Assembly: GCA_039810045.1 (NCBI GenBank)
Contig: JBDHWF010000020.1
Span: forward strand, 1-35,636
Reading direction: 5' to 3'
DNA from: CADCWN01 sp039810045
Lineage (GTDB): Bacteria; Chloroflexota; Chloroflexia; Thermomicrobiales; CADCWN01
DNA: 35,636 nucleotides
Of this stretch, positions 1 through 7,281 are shown piece by piece. The notes beneath the pieces are model-generated. The model did not search any database, was not told the origin of the DNA, and worked only from the letters and a program-made list of their open reading frames with translations. The position numbers were made by a program, and so were the translations under genes. How positions within the stretch are numbered: position 1 is the first letter of the stretch; every line of letters begins with the position of its first letter.

Positions 1-688
1 TTGGTAATAGGGTCATCTGGGCGGGAATGTTCAGGGCGGCCAGGGCAGCCAGCAGATCGGCTGGCGCCGTTTCGCGTGGATAAGGCACCTGATGGATCTG
101 CTCCCACAAGTCAGTAATCGGCGCATCCATCGGCACTGCCCGCATAATCAGCAAACATTGGCGCAATGTATGGGCATCGAGCTTCTGCAAAAACGGGCCA
201 ATGTCCAAAATTGGCATGACCACGTTCGAGCAAAGCACGATATCGGCTGGTGGTACATCCGCATCTTCCCAGGTTGACTCAACCAGCTGCAGCCTACCTT
301 CAGCCAGATCAGCGTTCGCGATATTCTCGCGAAACCGTGCGATCAGCCCATTTGCAGGTTCAACTGCAGTGACGCTGCGGGCAACAGTAGCGAGCGGAAT
401 GGCGAAACGGCCCCACCCCGCCCCGACATCAAGCACTGTGGTTTCTGGGCCAACCATCGCGGTAACCTGATCAAGCAAGGGAAAGCGTAAGGTCGGATCA
501 ACCCGCAGTTGGCTACCGAGCATCTTTGCCCGGTTCTCCCAATAATCACCGGGATCGCCATGAATCTCACGGATCTGGTCAATGACTGTTTCGCGCCGCG
601 CATTAATAAACTGCCAGCGGGCAATTGGATCGTCAACCATTGCCACGAGTGTTGGTTCTTTTGCCACACCTTGCCCAGTTGTATTCAT
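1..688 (-). CDS. class I SAM-dependent methyltransferase, 3' end outside window
   Basis: About 229 residues are visible and the C-terminus lies beyond the left edge of the window. The N-terminal part begins MNTTGQGVAK. Motif I of class I methyltransferases is clear at residues 85-93 (VLDVGAGWG), followed by an acidic residue after the next strand (AVEPAN), as expected for binding the ribose of S-adenosylmethionine. The substrate cannot be told from the sequence. The ATG at 688 overlaps the TGA of clpS in an ATGA arrangement, so the two genes are probably translationally coupled. The start is chosen because of this overlap. The methyltransferase class is secure; the function is open. Confidence 0.85.
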   Translation of the reverse strand, partial: MNTTGQGVAKEPTLVAMVDDPIARWQFINARRETVIDQIREIHGDPGDYWENRAKMLGSQLRVDPTLRFPLLDQVTAMVGPETTVLDVGAGWGRFAIPLATVARSVTAVEPANGLIARFRENIANADLAEGRLQLVESTWEDADVPPADIVLCSNVVMPILDIGPFLQKLDAHTLRQCLLIMRAVPMDAPITDLWEQIHQVPYPRETAPADLLAALAALNIPAQMTLLP

Positions 689-996
689 ACTACTGGCTCC
701 AATGTTACCGTCAATCCATATGTGCCAAGGCGTTCTGCATAGAGTTCGGCTTCTTCCTTGCCACAGACAATCACGATAGCGCGTCCCGTCGAATGGGCCT
801 CATACATCAAGGTAATCGCCCGAAAGAGGGTCATAGCTGGGATCGAGCGGCAGAGGGCAAGCACCACCTCATCCATCGAATGAATATCATCGTTGTGGAG
901 AATGACCTGATACGGTGGAAACCGACTGGTTAAAAATGCCGCATCAAAGTCAGTATCGATAGCAGGCGTTGTTGGGGCTGCCGTAGAACCACTCAT
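685..996 (-). CDS. clpS: ATP-dependent Clp protease adaptor ClpS
   Basis: This 103-residue protein matches ClpS, the adaptor that binds destabilising N-terminal residues and delivers N-degron substrates to ClpAP or ClpCP. The first 27 residues are a flexible, Ala/Thr-rich extension. The core follows, with the N-degron pocket residues N35, D36 and D37 in the HNDD motif, M41, and H68 in an AHSTGRA segment like the usual H-x-x-GRA. The C-terminal strand GLTVTLEP fits the family. No clp ATPase lies nearby. The downstream methyltransferase starts inside the clpS stop codon, so the two genes are likely cotranscribed. Confidence 0.93.
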   Translation of the reverse strand: MSGSTAAPTTPAIDTDFDAAFLTSRFPPYQVILHNDDIHSMDEVVLALCRSIPAMTLFRAITLMYEAHSTGRAIVIVCGKEEAELYAERLGTYGLTVTLEPVV

Positions 997-1028
997 CTAC
1001 ATACTCTACCACTGTGGAAGAATACCTG

Positions 1029-1967
1029 TTATCCCACCAGTGCTGCCACTTCAGCTACTTCTGCCGCTGTCAGTTCCCAGTCAGCGGCGTTGGCATTGGC
1101 CGTGACCTGTTCTGGCGTCGTCACGCCAGCGATCACCGTCGAAACCTCTGGCTGCGAGGCAAGCCAGGCGATCGCCAGATCGCCGCTCGTTTTGCCCCGC
1201 GCCTCGGCCCAGGCGACTAGTCGATCAACAACGGCTTGATCATTCCCCGCCAACTGCCGAGCGAAAAAACCACTCGCTTCCTGGTCGGTGCCACGCGCGC
1301 CGCTGGGCCGTGCGCCATCCTGATACTTACCAGTGAGAATCCCACCGGCCAGGGGGCTGTACGGCACGACCCCCACGCCAAAGGCGCGACAGGCTGGCAG
1401 TAGTTCTGCTTCAATCGCCCGGTCAAGCAGGCTATACCGTGGCTGCACCGAGACAAATGAGGCATAACCACGCTTGTCGCTGATCCAAAGCGATTGGGTC
1501 AGTTGCCAGGCCGTAAAGTTCGAGCAGCCGATATAGCGCACCTTGCCCGCTCGGACGAGATCATCAAGGGCCCGCATCGTCTCTTCAAGTGGTGTTTCGG
1601 GATCCCAACGGTGTACCTGGAGCAGATCGAGATAGTCAGTGCCTAGCCGCTGCAAGCACGCGTCGACCCCAGCAATGATGTGCGCGCGCGATAGCCCCTG
1701 ATCATTGGGTCCATCGCCCACCTTGATAGCAACTTTGCTGGCGATCAGCCCCTTGTCGCGGCGATCAGCCAGAGCTTTACCGAGATGGTCTTCGGACAGC
1801 CCATTGGTATACGCATCGGCAGTATCGAAGAAATTGATCCCCAGATCGATCGCATGATGGACAATCTGGGCGGTACCAGCAGCATCAACATAGCGCCCAA
1901 AGGTATTACCACCCAGACCAATTGCCGAAACTTTCAGGCCAGAGTTACCGAGCCGTTTGTAGCGCAT
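1029..1967 (-). CDS. aldo/keto reductase
   Basis: This 312-residue protein is a complete (beta/alpha)8 aldo/keto reductase, an NADPH-dependent cytoplasmic oxidoreductase for carbonyl compounds. The N-terminus (LGNSGLKVSAIGLGG) and the segment FFDTADAYTNG carry the catalytic Asp and Tyr. The Lys is in LIASKVA and the His in LLQVHRWD. The C-terminal part has the usual cofactor region (STVIAGVTTPEQV). The ATG is preceded by GAGGAG at a spacing of 5, so the start is well supported. The gene is divergent from the M42 peptidase at 2116 and lies 32 bases upstream of clpS on the same strand. It resembles the YajO/Gpr-like branch (AKR with VHRWDPETPLEETM), but the physiological substrate is unknown. 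Confidence 0.92.
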   Translation of the reverse strand: MRYKRLGNSGLKVSAIGLGGNTFGRYVDAAGTAQIVHHAIDLGINFFDTADAYTNGLSEDHLGKALADRRDKGLIASKVAIKVGDGPNDQGLSRAHIIAGVDACLQRLGTDYLDLLQVHRWDPETPLEETMRALDDLVRAGKVRYIGCSNFTAWQLTQSLWISDKRGYASFVSVQPRYSLLDRAIEAELLPACRAFGVGVVPYSPLAGGILTGKYQDGARPSGARGTDQEASGFFARQLAGNDQAVVDRLVAWAEARGKTSGDLAIAWLASQPEVSTVIAGVTTPEQVTANANAADWELTAAEVAEVAALVG

Positions 1968-2115
1968 TATCGCTCCTCTTGATTATCAGCTTGCCAAAGC
2001 AAGAATTGACGTGCTGAGCTATTGTACAGCACGATCGCCAGATAGGCGCACACGGAGCCAGCTACGGTATACTGCCCGCCATTATAGCCACGACGATTAA
2101 CGAGAAGGAGCAGCT

Positions 2116-3189
2116 ATGCGCGACGAATCACGGACATTTTTGCAGCGCCTGCTGGAAGCAGCTGGGCCATCGAATTATGAACGCGAAGCAGCACGAATCT
2201 GGCGGGCCGAAGCGGAACAATTCTGCGCCAGTGTTACCACCGACGTTAATGGCAACACGATCGCCCGCTTACAGAACAAGCGCACCAAAGATGCCCCCAA
2301 GGTTCTTCTCTGCGGACATATCGATGAGATTGGGCTGATTATCACTCACATTAATGATGATGGCACACTGGCCTTTCGGGGTATCGGGGGCTGGGATCCA
2401 CAGGTGCTGGTTGGTCAACGGATGCGCCTCGCCACCCGCGAAGGTGTGGTCACTGGTGTTATTGGCCGCAAGGCGATTCACCTACTCCGTGGCGATGACC
2501 GTGACCGCGCCGTGAAGCTCGACGATCTCTGGATCGATATTGGTGCGAGTAACAAAGACGACGCAGCAAAGCGCGTGCGCGTTGGTGACGCCGCCGTGAT
2601 TGATGTCCAGCCAATTATGCTGAATGACGACCTGATTGCTTCGCGCGCGCTGGATAACCGTTGCTGCGCCTTCATTGCCCTGGAAGCGCTGCGTCTGCTC
2701 AGCACAGAAAAGGCGTTGCACTGCGATGTCTACGCCGCCGCAACGGTGCAGGAGGAGATCACCTTCCGGGGGGCGCATACGGTCGCCGCCACGATCAAGC
2801 CAGACGTGGCGATCGCGCTCGATGTCACCCACTCCAGCGACCGCCCTGGCGTCTCGCCGCAAGAGGTGGGCGCACATGGTTGTGGCAGCGGTGCGGCGAT
2901 CACCCGTGGCAGTGTCGCAAATGATCTGCTGGTTGATTTACTGATTGAGACCGCTGAACGGGAAAAACTTCCGTACACGCTCGAAGCTGCGGGCGGGCGG
3001 AGTGGCACCGACGCCGATGCGCTGGTGGTCAATGGCGTGGGGATGGCTGGCGGGGTCGTTTCGGTGCCCTGTCGCTATATGCACTCGCCAGTCGAAGTGG
3101 TCAGCCTGCGCGACCTGGAAACGTGCGCCAAATTACTCGCTGCCACCATTCGCTCCATCGGCCCAGAGACTGACTTTGTTCCCCGCTAA
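2116..3189 (+). CDS. M42 family metallo-aminopeptidase
   Basis: This 357-residue protein belongs to the M42 family of dinuclear zinc or cobalt aminopeptidases (glutamyl aminopeptidase/endoglucanase M type). These usually form large tetrahedral complexes that degrade short peptides in the cytoplasm. The metal and catalytic residues are all visible: H68 and D70 in CGHIDEIG, D180 in ALDNR, E213-E214 in VQEE, D236 in ALDVTHS and H323 in YMHSP. The start ATG follows AAGGAG by 5 bases. The next gene, a serine hydrolase, starts inside the last codons of this gene. A second M42 paralogue follows at 4343, giving a peptidase-hydrolase-peptidase group. Exact peptide specificity cannot be read from the sequence. 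Confidence 0.94.
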   Translation: MRDESRTFLQRLLEAAGPSNYEREAARIWRAEAEQFCASVTTDVNGNTIARLQNKRTKDAPKVLLCGHIDEIGLIITHINDDGTLAFRGIGGWDPQVLVGQRMRLATREGVVTGVIGRKAIHLLRGDDRDRAVKLDDLWIDIGASNKDDAAKRVRVGDAAVIDVQPIMLNDDLIASRALDNRCCAFIALEALRLLSTEKALHCDVYAAATVQEEITFRGAHTVAATIKPDVAIALDVTHSSDRPGVSPQEVGAHGCGSGAAITRGSVANDLLVDLLIETAEREKLPYTLEAAGGRSGTDADALVVNGVGMAGGVVSVPCRYMHSPVEVVSLRDLETCAKLLAATIRSIGPETDFVPR

Positions 3190-4282
3190 GCCAATCGCCA
3201 CGCTGGCAACTGCCCTGCCACAACTACTCCTGGCAGGGCAGTCAATACTCACTGAGGCGGCGATTCCTGGGGCCAGCGTCGCGATTATTCGCCCCGCCGA
3301 GCCACCACTGGCCTTCACCATTGGTACTCGCGATCTGGCTGGAAAGGAACCACTGCAAAGCCACGACCGCTTCCTGATCTACAGCATTACCAAGCTGCTA
3401 CTGGCGGCAACTACCCTGCGCCTCTGCAATAGCGGGCAACTCGCACTCGATCAGGCCGTTACGGCGATCATACCAACGGTGGCACTGCCACAGACGATCA
3501 CGATCCGGCACCTCCTTAGACATACTGGTGGCTTGCCCGACTATGGAGCCTTGCCTGAATATCAGGCGGCCCTCCGCGCCAACCCAGCGATGCCGTGGAC
3601 TGATGAGCAATTCCTGACCATAACGTTAGCGCACGGTCTGCGCTTCGCCCCAGACACTAACTGGGCCTACTCAAATATCGGCTTTCTCCTAATCCGGCAG
3701 ATCCTGACCAGCGTGACGGGGCAACCGCTCAGCGCGATCATCGACCAGCACTGGTGTCGCCCGCTTGGTTTGCAGCAAACCGCTGTCTACAGCCGCCTGG
3801 AGGAGGCAGGAATGCTCATCCCTGGCTGGAGCCAGCAACTTGATCCCGCTGGCCCACTGATAAATATCGCCCCGCGCTATCACCCCGGCTGGGTATCGCA
3901 CGGCGTCGTTGCCTCGACCGCCGCAGATGTCGCGCAAATAGTTGCCGGCATCATCGCGGGGCCACTCCTGCCGCCAGCAACCCGGGCAGCGTTGTTGACC
4001 CCTACAATCTTGCCATTCACACACCCCCACATCCAGCAACCAGGCTATGGGCTCGGCACAATGTTCGACCTGGCCTCGCCGTATGGGCGCATGGTTGGAC
4101 ACGAAGGCGCTGGCCCTGGCTATGCGGCAGCGGCCTATCATCTCACCGATCTTGCGGGAATCCCAACCACTATCGTTGCCCTGCTCAACCGCGACCACGA
4201 TGACGCCGCGCTCCGTATGGTGCTGGCACTCGCCGCCATACTCGCCACAGGCGCGGCTACACCCGCCAGCGAATCGGGGTAA
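3176..4282 (+). CDS. serine hydrolase, beta-lactamase/PBP-like (S12 family)
   Basis: This protein of about 368 residues resembles class C beta-lactamases and D-Ala-D-Ala carboxypeptidases, a group that also includes esterases and aminohydrolases. The three active-site motifs are present: S70-x-x-K73 (SITK), Y165-S-N and H309-E-G. No signal peptide or membrane segment is visible, so it may act in the cytoplasm. The reading frame stays open back to 2945, but that stretch is antisense-free overlap with the M42 gene. I therefore place the start at TTG 3176, which overlaps the M42 stop by 14 bases and begins just before conserved-looking sequence. No strong ribosome site is visible, so the exact start is uncertain. 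Its position between two M42 peptidases suggests a role on small peptides or D-amino-acid compounds. Confidence 0.85.
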   Translation: MFPAKPIATLATALPQLLLAGQSILTEAAIPGASVAIIRPAEPPLAFTIGTRDLAGKEPLQSHDRFLIYSITKLLLAATTLRLCNSGQLALDQAVTAIIPTVALPQTITIRHLLRHTGGLPDYGALPEYQAALRANPAMPWTDEQFLTITLAHGLRFAPDTNWAYSNIGFLLIRQILTSVTGQPLSAIIDQHWCRPLGLQQTAVYSRLEEAGMLIPGWSQQLDPAGPLINIAPRYHPGWVSHGVVASTAADVAQIVAGIIAGPLLPPATRAALLTPTILPFTHPHIQQPGYGLGTMFDLASPYGRMVGHEGAGPGYAAAAYHLTDLAGIPTTIVALLNRDHDDAALRMVLALAAILATGAATPASESG

Positions 4283-4342
4283 AATGAGGCAGTTTCACGC
4301 CATCAGGGGCAGATGAAAGCCAAAGAGGGTCAGGAGGAAATG

Positions 4343-5395
4343 ATGGGGCATTTTGAGGGGCTGAAAGAGATCTGCGAGATTACCGGGCCAATCGGCTATC
4401 CAGACGACATGAACGCCTACCTGCAAAAGCTCTGGAAGCCACTGGGCAAAGTGGAGACAACCCCAGTTGGCAACGTGGTCGCCCATATCGGCGGCAAAGG
4501 CCCGAAGATCCTCCTCGATGCCCACTCCGACGAGATCGGCTATGTCGTTCGCTCCATTACCAGCGACGGCTTTCTCTGGATCACCACCGCCCAGCGACTA
4601 TTGCAACCACACCTGAATATCTACAGCCTGCTAATGCTCGGTCAGCCCGCGATGATTGTGGGGCGCGGCGGCAAGAAGGTCGAAGGAATCTTCGCCACCG
4701 CTACCGGCCACGTCACCACCACCGAACAGCGTAGCAAGAAAGACCACGACTACAACGACCTCTTTGTCGATATTGGCGCACGCAGTCGTGACGAAGCGCT
4801 CTCCTGGGGTGTCACGGTGGGCAGTCTGGCGATCTGGAATCCCCCCACGCGCCGGATGGGTGCTGACGGCCAGTTTATCTATGGCAAAGCAATTGACGCT
4901 CGGATGGGCCTCTATATCGCGACCGAAGTCGCACGACGGGTGAACAAGCGCAAACTACGCTACGACCTCTACCTTGGCTCGTCGATCCAGGAAGAAAACG
5001 GCCTGCTGGGGGCCACCTCACTCGCGCGATATACCGACTTCGCCCAGGCTATCTCGATTGAGGTGGGACTGGCGGGCGATATTCCGCTGGTCAACGAACG
5101 TGAAATGCCCATTGCCCTGGGCAAAGGCCCAGTGTTGGTCTACCGCGATGGTTCGGTTCACCACGACCGCCATATCACCGAACAATTGGCCGATCTCGCC
5201 GAAGCCAAAGGAATTCCTTATCAGTTTGGGGCCTACCTCCAATTCGGGAACAATGCCAGCCAGTTCGTCGCTGCGGGCATCCGCTCGGTGATGATTACGC
5301 CGCCAACGCGCTATACCCATAGCCCATTCGAGATGATCCATCAAGACGATGTGGAGAACGCAATCAGGCTGTTAGTGGTCTATCTCGAACAATAA
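4343..5395 (+). CDS. M42 family metallopeptidase, divergent paralogue
   Basis: This protein of 350 residues is a second M42 peptidase, clearly different from the one at 2116. The ligands are H61 and D63 (AHSDEIG), D185 in AIDARMG, E217-E218 in IQEEN, E240 in SIEVG and H326 in YTHSP. Two positions differ from the usual pattern. The ALDNR Asn-Arg pair is replaced by A-R, and the fourth ligand is Glu where its neighbour has Asp; both forms are tolerated in the wider M28/M42 clan. AGGAGG at 4332-4337 lies 5 bases before ATG 4343. An in-frame ATG at 4340 is too close, and ATG 4313, with a weaker AGGGG, is the alternative start. Substrate preference may differ from the first paralogue. Confidence 0.9.
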   Translation: MGHFEGLKEICEITGPIGYPDDMNAYLQKLWKPLGKVETTPVGNVVAHIGGKGPKILLDAHSDEIGYVVRSITSDGFLWITTAQRLLQPHLNIYSLLMLGQPAMIVGRGGKKVEGIFATATGHVTTTEQRSKKDHDYNDLFVDIGARSRDEALSWGVTVGSLAIWNPPTRRMGADGQFIYGKAIDARMGLYIATEVARRVNKRKLRYDLYLGSSIQEENGLLGATSLARYTDFAQAISIEVGLAGDIPLVNEREMPIALGKGPVLVYRDGSVHHDRHITEQLADLAEAKGIPYQFGAYLQFGNNASQFVAAGIRSVMITPPTRYTHSPFEMIHQDDVENAIRLLVVYLEQ

Positions 5396-5464
5396 TCCTT
5401 TACCCCGTAGCCAGACGCGTTCACTTTTTACAAACCGTGCGCCCGCTGTTCATTGGCGAGTACA

Positions 5465-5518
5465 ATACCCTCTTGGCACGCCGCTGCCGCATGCTGCTGC
5501 TGGCGTGCCAGAGGGTAT
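5465..5518. terminator. long inverted repeat, 17-bp stem with one bulge
   Basis: Positions 5465-5482 pair with 5502-5518 (left arm ATACCCTC-T-TGGCACGCC), with a single unpaired T and a 19-base loop rich in GCTGC. There is no T-run after it. It lies 70 bases after the M42 stop and about 64 bases before the epimerase start. It may end the peptidase transcript, or fold in the epimerase leader together with the next hairpin. Confidence 0.55.
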
Positions 5519-5528
5519 GGTGATGCTC

Positions 5529-5548
5529 GTGCTGTAGAACCACAGCAC
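5529..5548. other. short leader hairpin upstream of the epimerase
   Basis: GTGCTGT (5529-5535) pairs perfectly with ACAGCAC (5542-5548) across a 6-base loop. It follows the longer hairpin by ten bases and ends 22 bases before the AAGGG ribosome site of the epimerase. The role is unknown; a tandem hairpin leader is possible. Confidence 0.4.
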
Positions 5549-5581
5549 AGCCGCTACCAATGATTGATGAAAGGGTGTTTC

Positions 5582-6637
5582 ATGTCCCAGACCAGATCAC
5601 AGACAGTGCTTGTCACCGGGGGCGCAGGATTTTTAGGGATTAATTTGCTGCGCTATCTGCACGAGCGCGGCTATGACCTTGTATCACTCGATATTGCCGA
5701 CTTCGATTACGCCGATATGCGCGATAAAGTGTTCGTCGTCAAAGGCGATATCCGCGACCGCGCCGCTGTTGAGCGCGCGATGAAAGGGGTCGATCTCGTC
5801 GTTCACGGCGCTGCCGCCCTGCCGCTCTATTCTGAAGACGATATTTACACAACCGATGTCGTAGGCACCCGCCTGATCCTCGACGTCGCCAAACAGCAGG
5901 GAGTCAAGCGGGCGGTCCATATCTCCTCCACCGCCGTCTATGGGATCCCCGATCATCACCCACTGGTTGAAGACGACCAACTTGATGGTGTTGGGCCGTA
6001 TGGGAAGGCGAAGATTGCGGCGGAGGAAGTGTGCCTGGAGTTTCGCAAGCAAGGGATGATCGTGCCGATCATTCGGCCCAAGTCATTCGTTGGCCCCGAA
6101 CGACTCGGCGTCTTTGCCCTGTTCTATGACTGGGCCTTGGATGGGCGCAACTTCCCAATGATTGGCAATGGCAAGAACCGCTACCAATTCCTTGATGTCG
6201 AAGACCTCTGCGAAGCGATCCACCTCTGCCTCACCCTACCACCTGAACAGGCCAACGACACTTTCAATATCGGCGCAGAAGCATTCACGACTATGGGCGA
6301 AGATTATCAGGCCGTCCTCGATCAGGCGGGATTTGGGAAGCGAATCATCGGGTTTCCCGCAGAACCAGCGATCTGGGGGCTACGTTTTCTCGAGATGCTG
6401 CACGTTTCGCCGCTCTACAAGTGGGTCTACGAAACGGCATCGAAAGATTCATTTGTCTCCATTGACAAAGCCAAGCAACAACTCGGCTACCAGCCGAAAT
6501 ATTCCAATAAAGATGCCCTGCTCCGAAACTTTGCCTGGTATATCGAACACCGCGACCAGTTCAGCGACCAGTCTGGTGTTTCCCACCGCGTTCCCTGGAA
6601 GCAAGGCGCATTAGGGATTCTGAAGCAGGCATTCTAG
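5582..6637 (+). CDS. NAD-dependent epimerase/dehydratase (extended SDR)
   Basis: This 351-residue protein is an extended short-chain dehydrogenase of the nucleotide-sugar epimerase type. The Rossmann motif is TGGAGFLG near the N-terminus, with an acidic residue at the end of beta-2 (SLDIADFD) that favours NAD. The catalytic Ser/Thr lies in ISSTAVYG, and the Tyr-Lys pair in GPYGKAK. The C-terminal half (IRPKSFVGPERLG, FNIGAE) is the substrate lobe. The start ATG follows AAGGG by 6 bases; an in-frame TTG at 5564 is less likely. Close relatives are often annotated as UDP-glucose 4-epimerase or 3-beta-hydroxysteroid dehydrogenase-like, but the substrate is not decided here. It appears to be a single-gene unit between hairpins. 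Confidence 0.9.
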   Translation: MSQTRSQTVLVTGGAGFLGINLLRYLHERGYDLVSLDIADFDYADMRDKVFVVKGDIRDRAAVERAMKGVDLVVHGAAALPLYSEDDIYTTDVVGTRLILDVAKQQGVKRAVHISSTAVYGIPDHHPLVEDDQLDGVGPYGKAKIAAEEVCLEFRKQGMIVPIIRPKSFVGPERLGVFALFYDWALDGRNFPMIGNGKNRYQFLDVEDLCEAIHLCLTLPPEQANDTFNIGAEAFTTMGEDYQAVLDQAGFGKRIIGFPAEPAIWGLRFLEMLHVSPLYKWVYETASKDSFVSIDKAKQQLGYQPKYSNKDALLRNFAWYIEHRDQFSDQSGVSHRVPWKQGALGILKQAF

Positions 6638-6647
6638 CACTGCTGGC

Positions 6648-6693
6648 AGCAGGTTCCGAACGAGCCGTATTTAGCGCTTGTTCGGAACCTGCT
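6648..6693 (+). terminator. 14-bp inverted repeat after the epimerase
   Basis: AGCAGGTTCCGAAC (6648-6661) pairs perfectly with GTTCGGAACCTGCT (6680-6693) across an 18-base loop, starting 11 bases after the stop codon. There is no U-tract. Its position between converging genes supports a terminator role. Confidence 0.6.
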
Positions 6694-6719
6694 ATGTTGC
6701 GCTGCGGAGCCAAAGAGAT

Positions 6720-6745
6720 CGATCACCGCTAGGTCACGGTGATCG
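6720..6745 (-). terminator. 9-bp inverted repeat between converging genes
   Basis: CGATCACCG (6720-6728) pairs with CGGTGATCG (6737-6745) across an 8-base loop. It lies 50 bases beyond the stop of the minus-strand gene at 6795. There is no T-run on the far side in either direction. It probably ends the mutS-side transcript. Confidence 0.45.
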
Positions 6746-6794
6746 TTGTCGTGCTGAAAAAACAACTGCGAACAAGTAGTCGGTTGAGCGTGGC

Positions 6795-7253
6795 TTAATC
6801 TGCCGTTTCGCTTGCCTCAAAGTTGATCGGATATCCGGCGAAACGACACTCTCGGTGAATCTGCTCATGCGCAGGCCCAGCCCAGCGACAGCGGGCGCAA
6901 TGGCTCTCACCGTAGAAATAGTCAAAGAGGGGCTGGTTCATGATGGTCAGGTGGCGATCAAGCGCGAGGCGCTTGTATTCCTCGCGCACCGCCGCGTCAA
7001 GGGCGCGGGGCAAACACTGGGGATATTGCAGCTGATGGCGTTCACCAGTGAGCGGATCTTCCAGCGTCAGCAGTTCTACTTCGGCACCATCAAGCAGTGC
7101 CGTGGTCTGCTCAGTGAGTCTCAGGACACCCCAATCAACCCCAGCCATCGCCGAGAGGTATTGCAGGAGGCGGGCTTTGTCGATGGTCCGTGTCGCCAAC
7201 CGTTCAAGCAACGGACGCACCCGCTGCACAACATCCTGGGTCGCCCGATACAT
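6795..7253 (-). CDS. conserved-looking hypothetical protein with Cys/His cluster
   Basis: This 152-residue protein is not one I recognise. It is soluble and has no membrane segment. Near the C-terminus, residues in SHCARCRWAG followed by HEQIHREC form a C-x2-C ... H-x3-H-x2-C pattern that could hold a zinc ion. The N-terminal two-thirds is mostly helical in appearance and charged. The start ATG follows GGAGGGG by about 6 bases, a strong ribosome site. The gene starts 28 bases after the mutS stop on the same strand, so it is probably the second gene of a mutS transcript. The codon use looks coding, unlike the long open frame on the opposite strand. Whether it takes part in repair is unknown. 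Confidence 0.7.
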   Translation of the reverse strand: MYRATQDVVQRVRPLLERLATRTIDKARLLQYLSAMAGVDWGVLRLTEQTTALLDGAEVELLTLEDPLTGERHQLQYPQCLPRALDAAVREEYKRLALDRHLTIMNQPLFDYFYGESHCARCRWAGPAHEQIHRECRFAGYPINFEASETAD

Positions 7254-7281
7254 CTCCGACCCCTCCCATACACCTTACCGA

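Noticed and set aside
2006..2034. promoter in the aldo/keto reductase - M42 gap
   Set aside because: TTGACG is present, but no acceptable -10 box lies 16-18 bases downstream.
2945..3175. N-terminal extension of the serine hydrolase frame
   Set aside because: This stretch is the coding region of the M42 gene in another frame; hydrolase-like sequence begins only after 3176.
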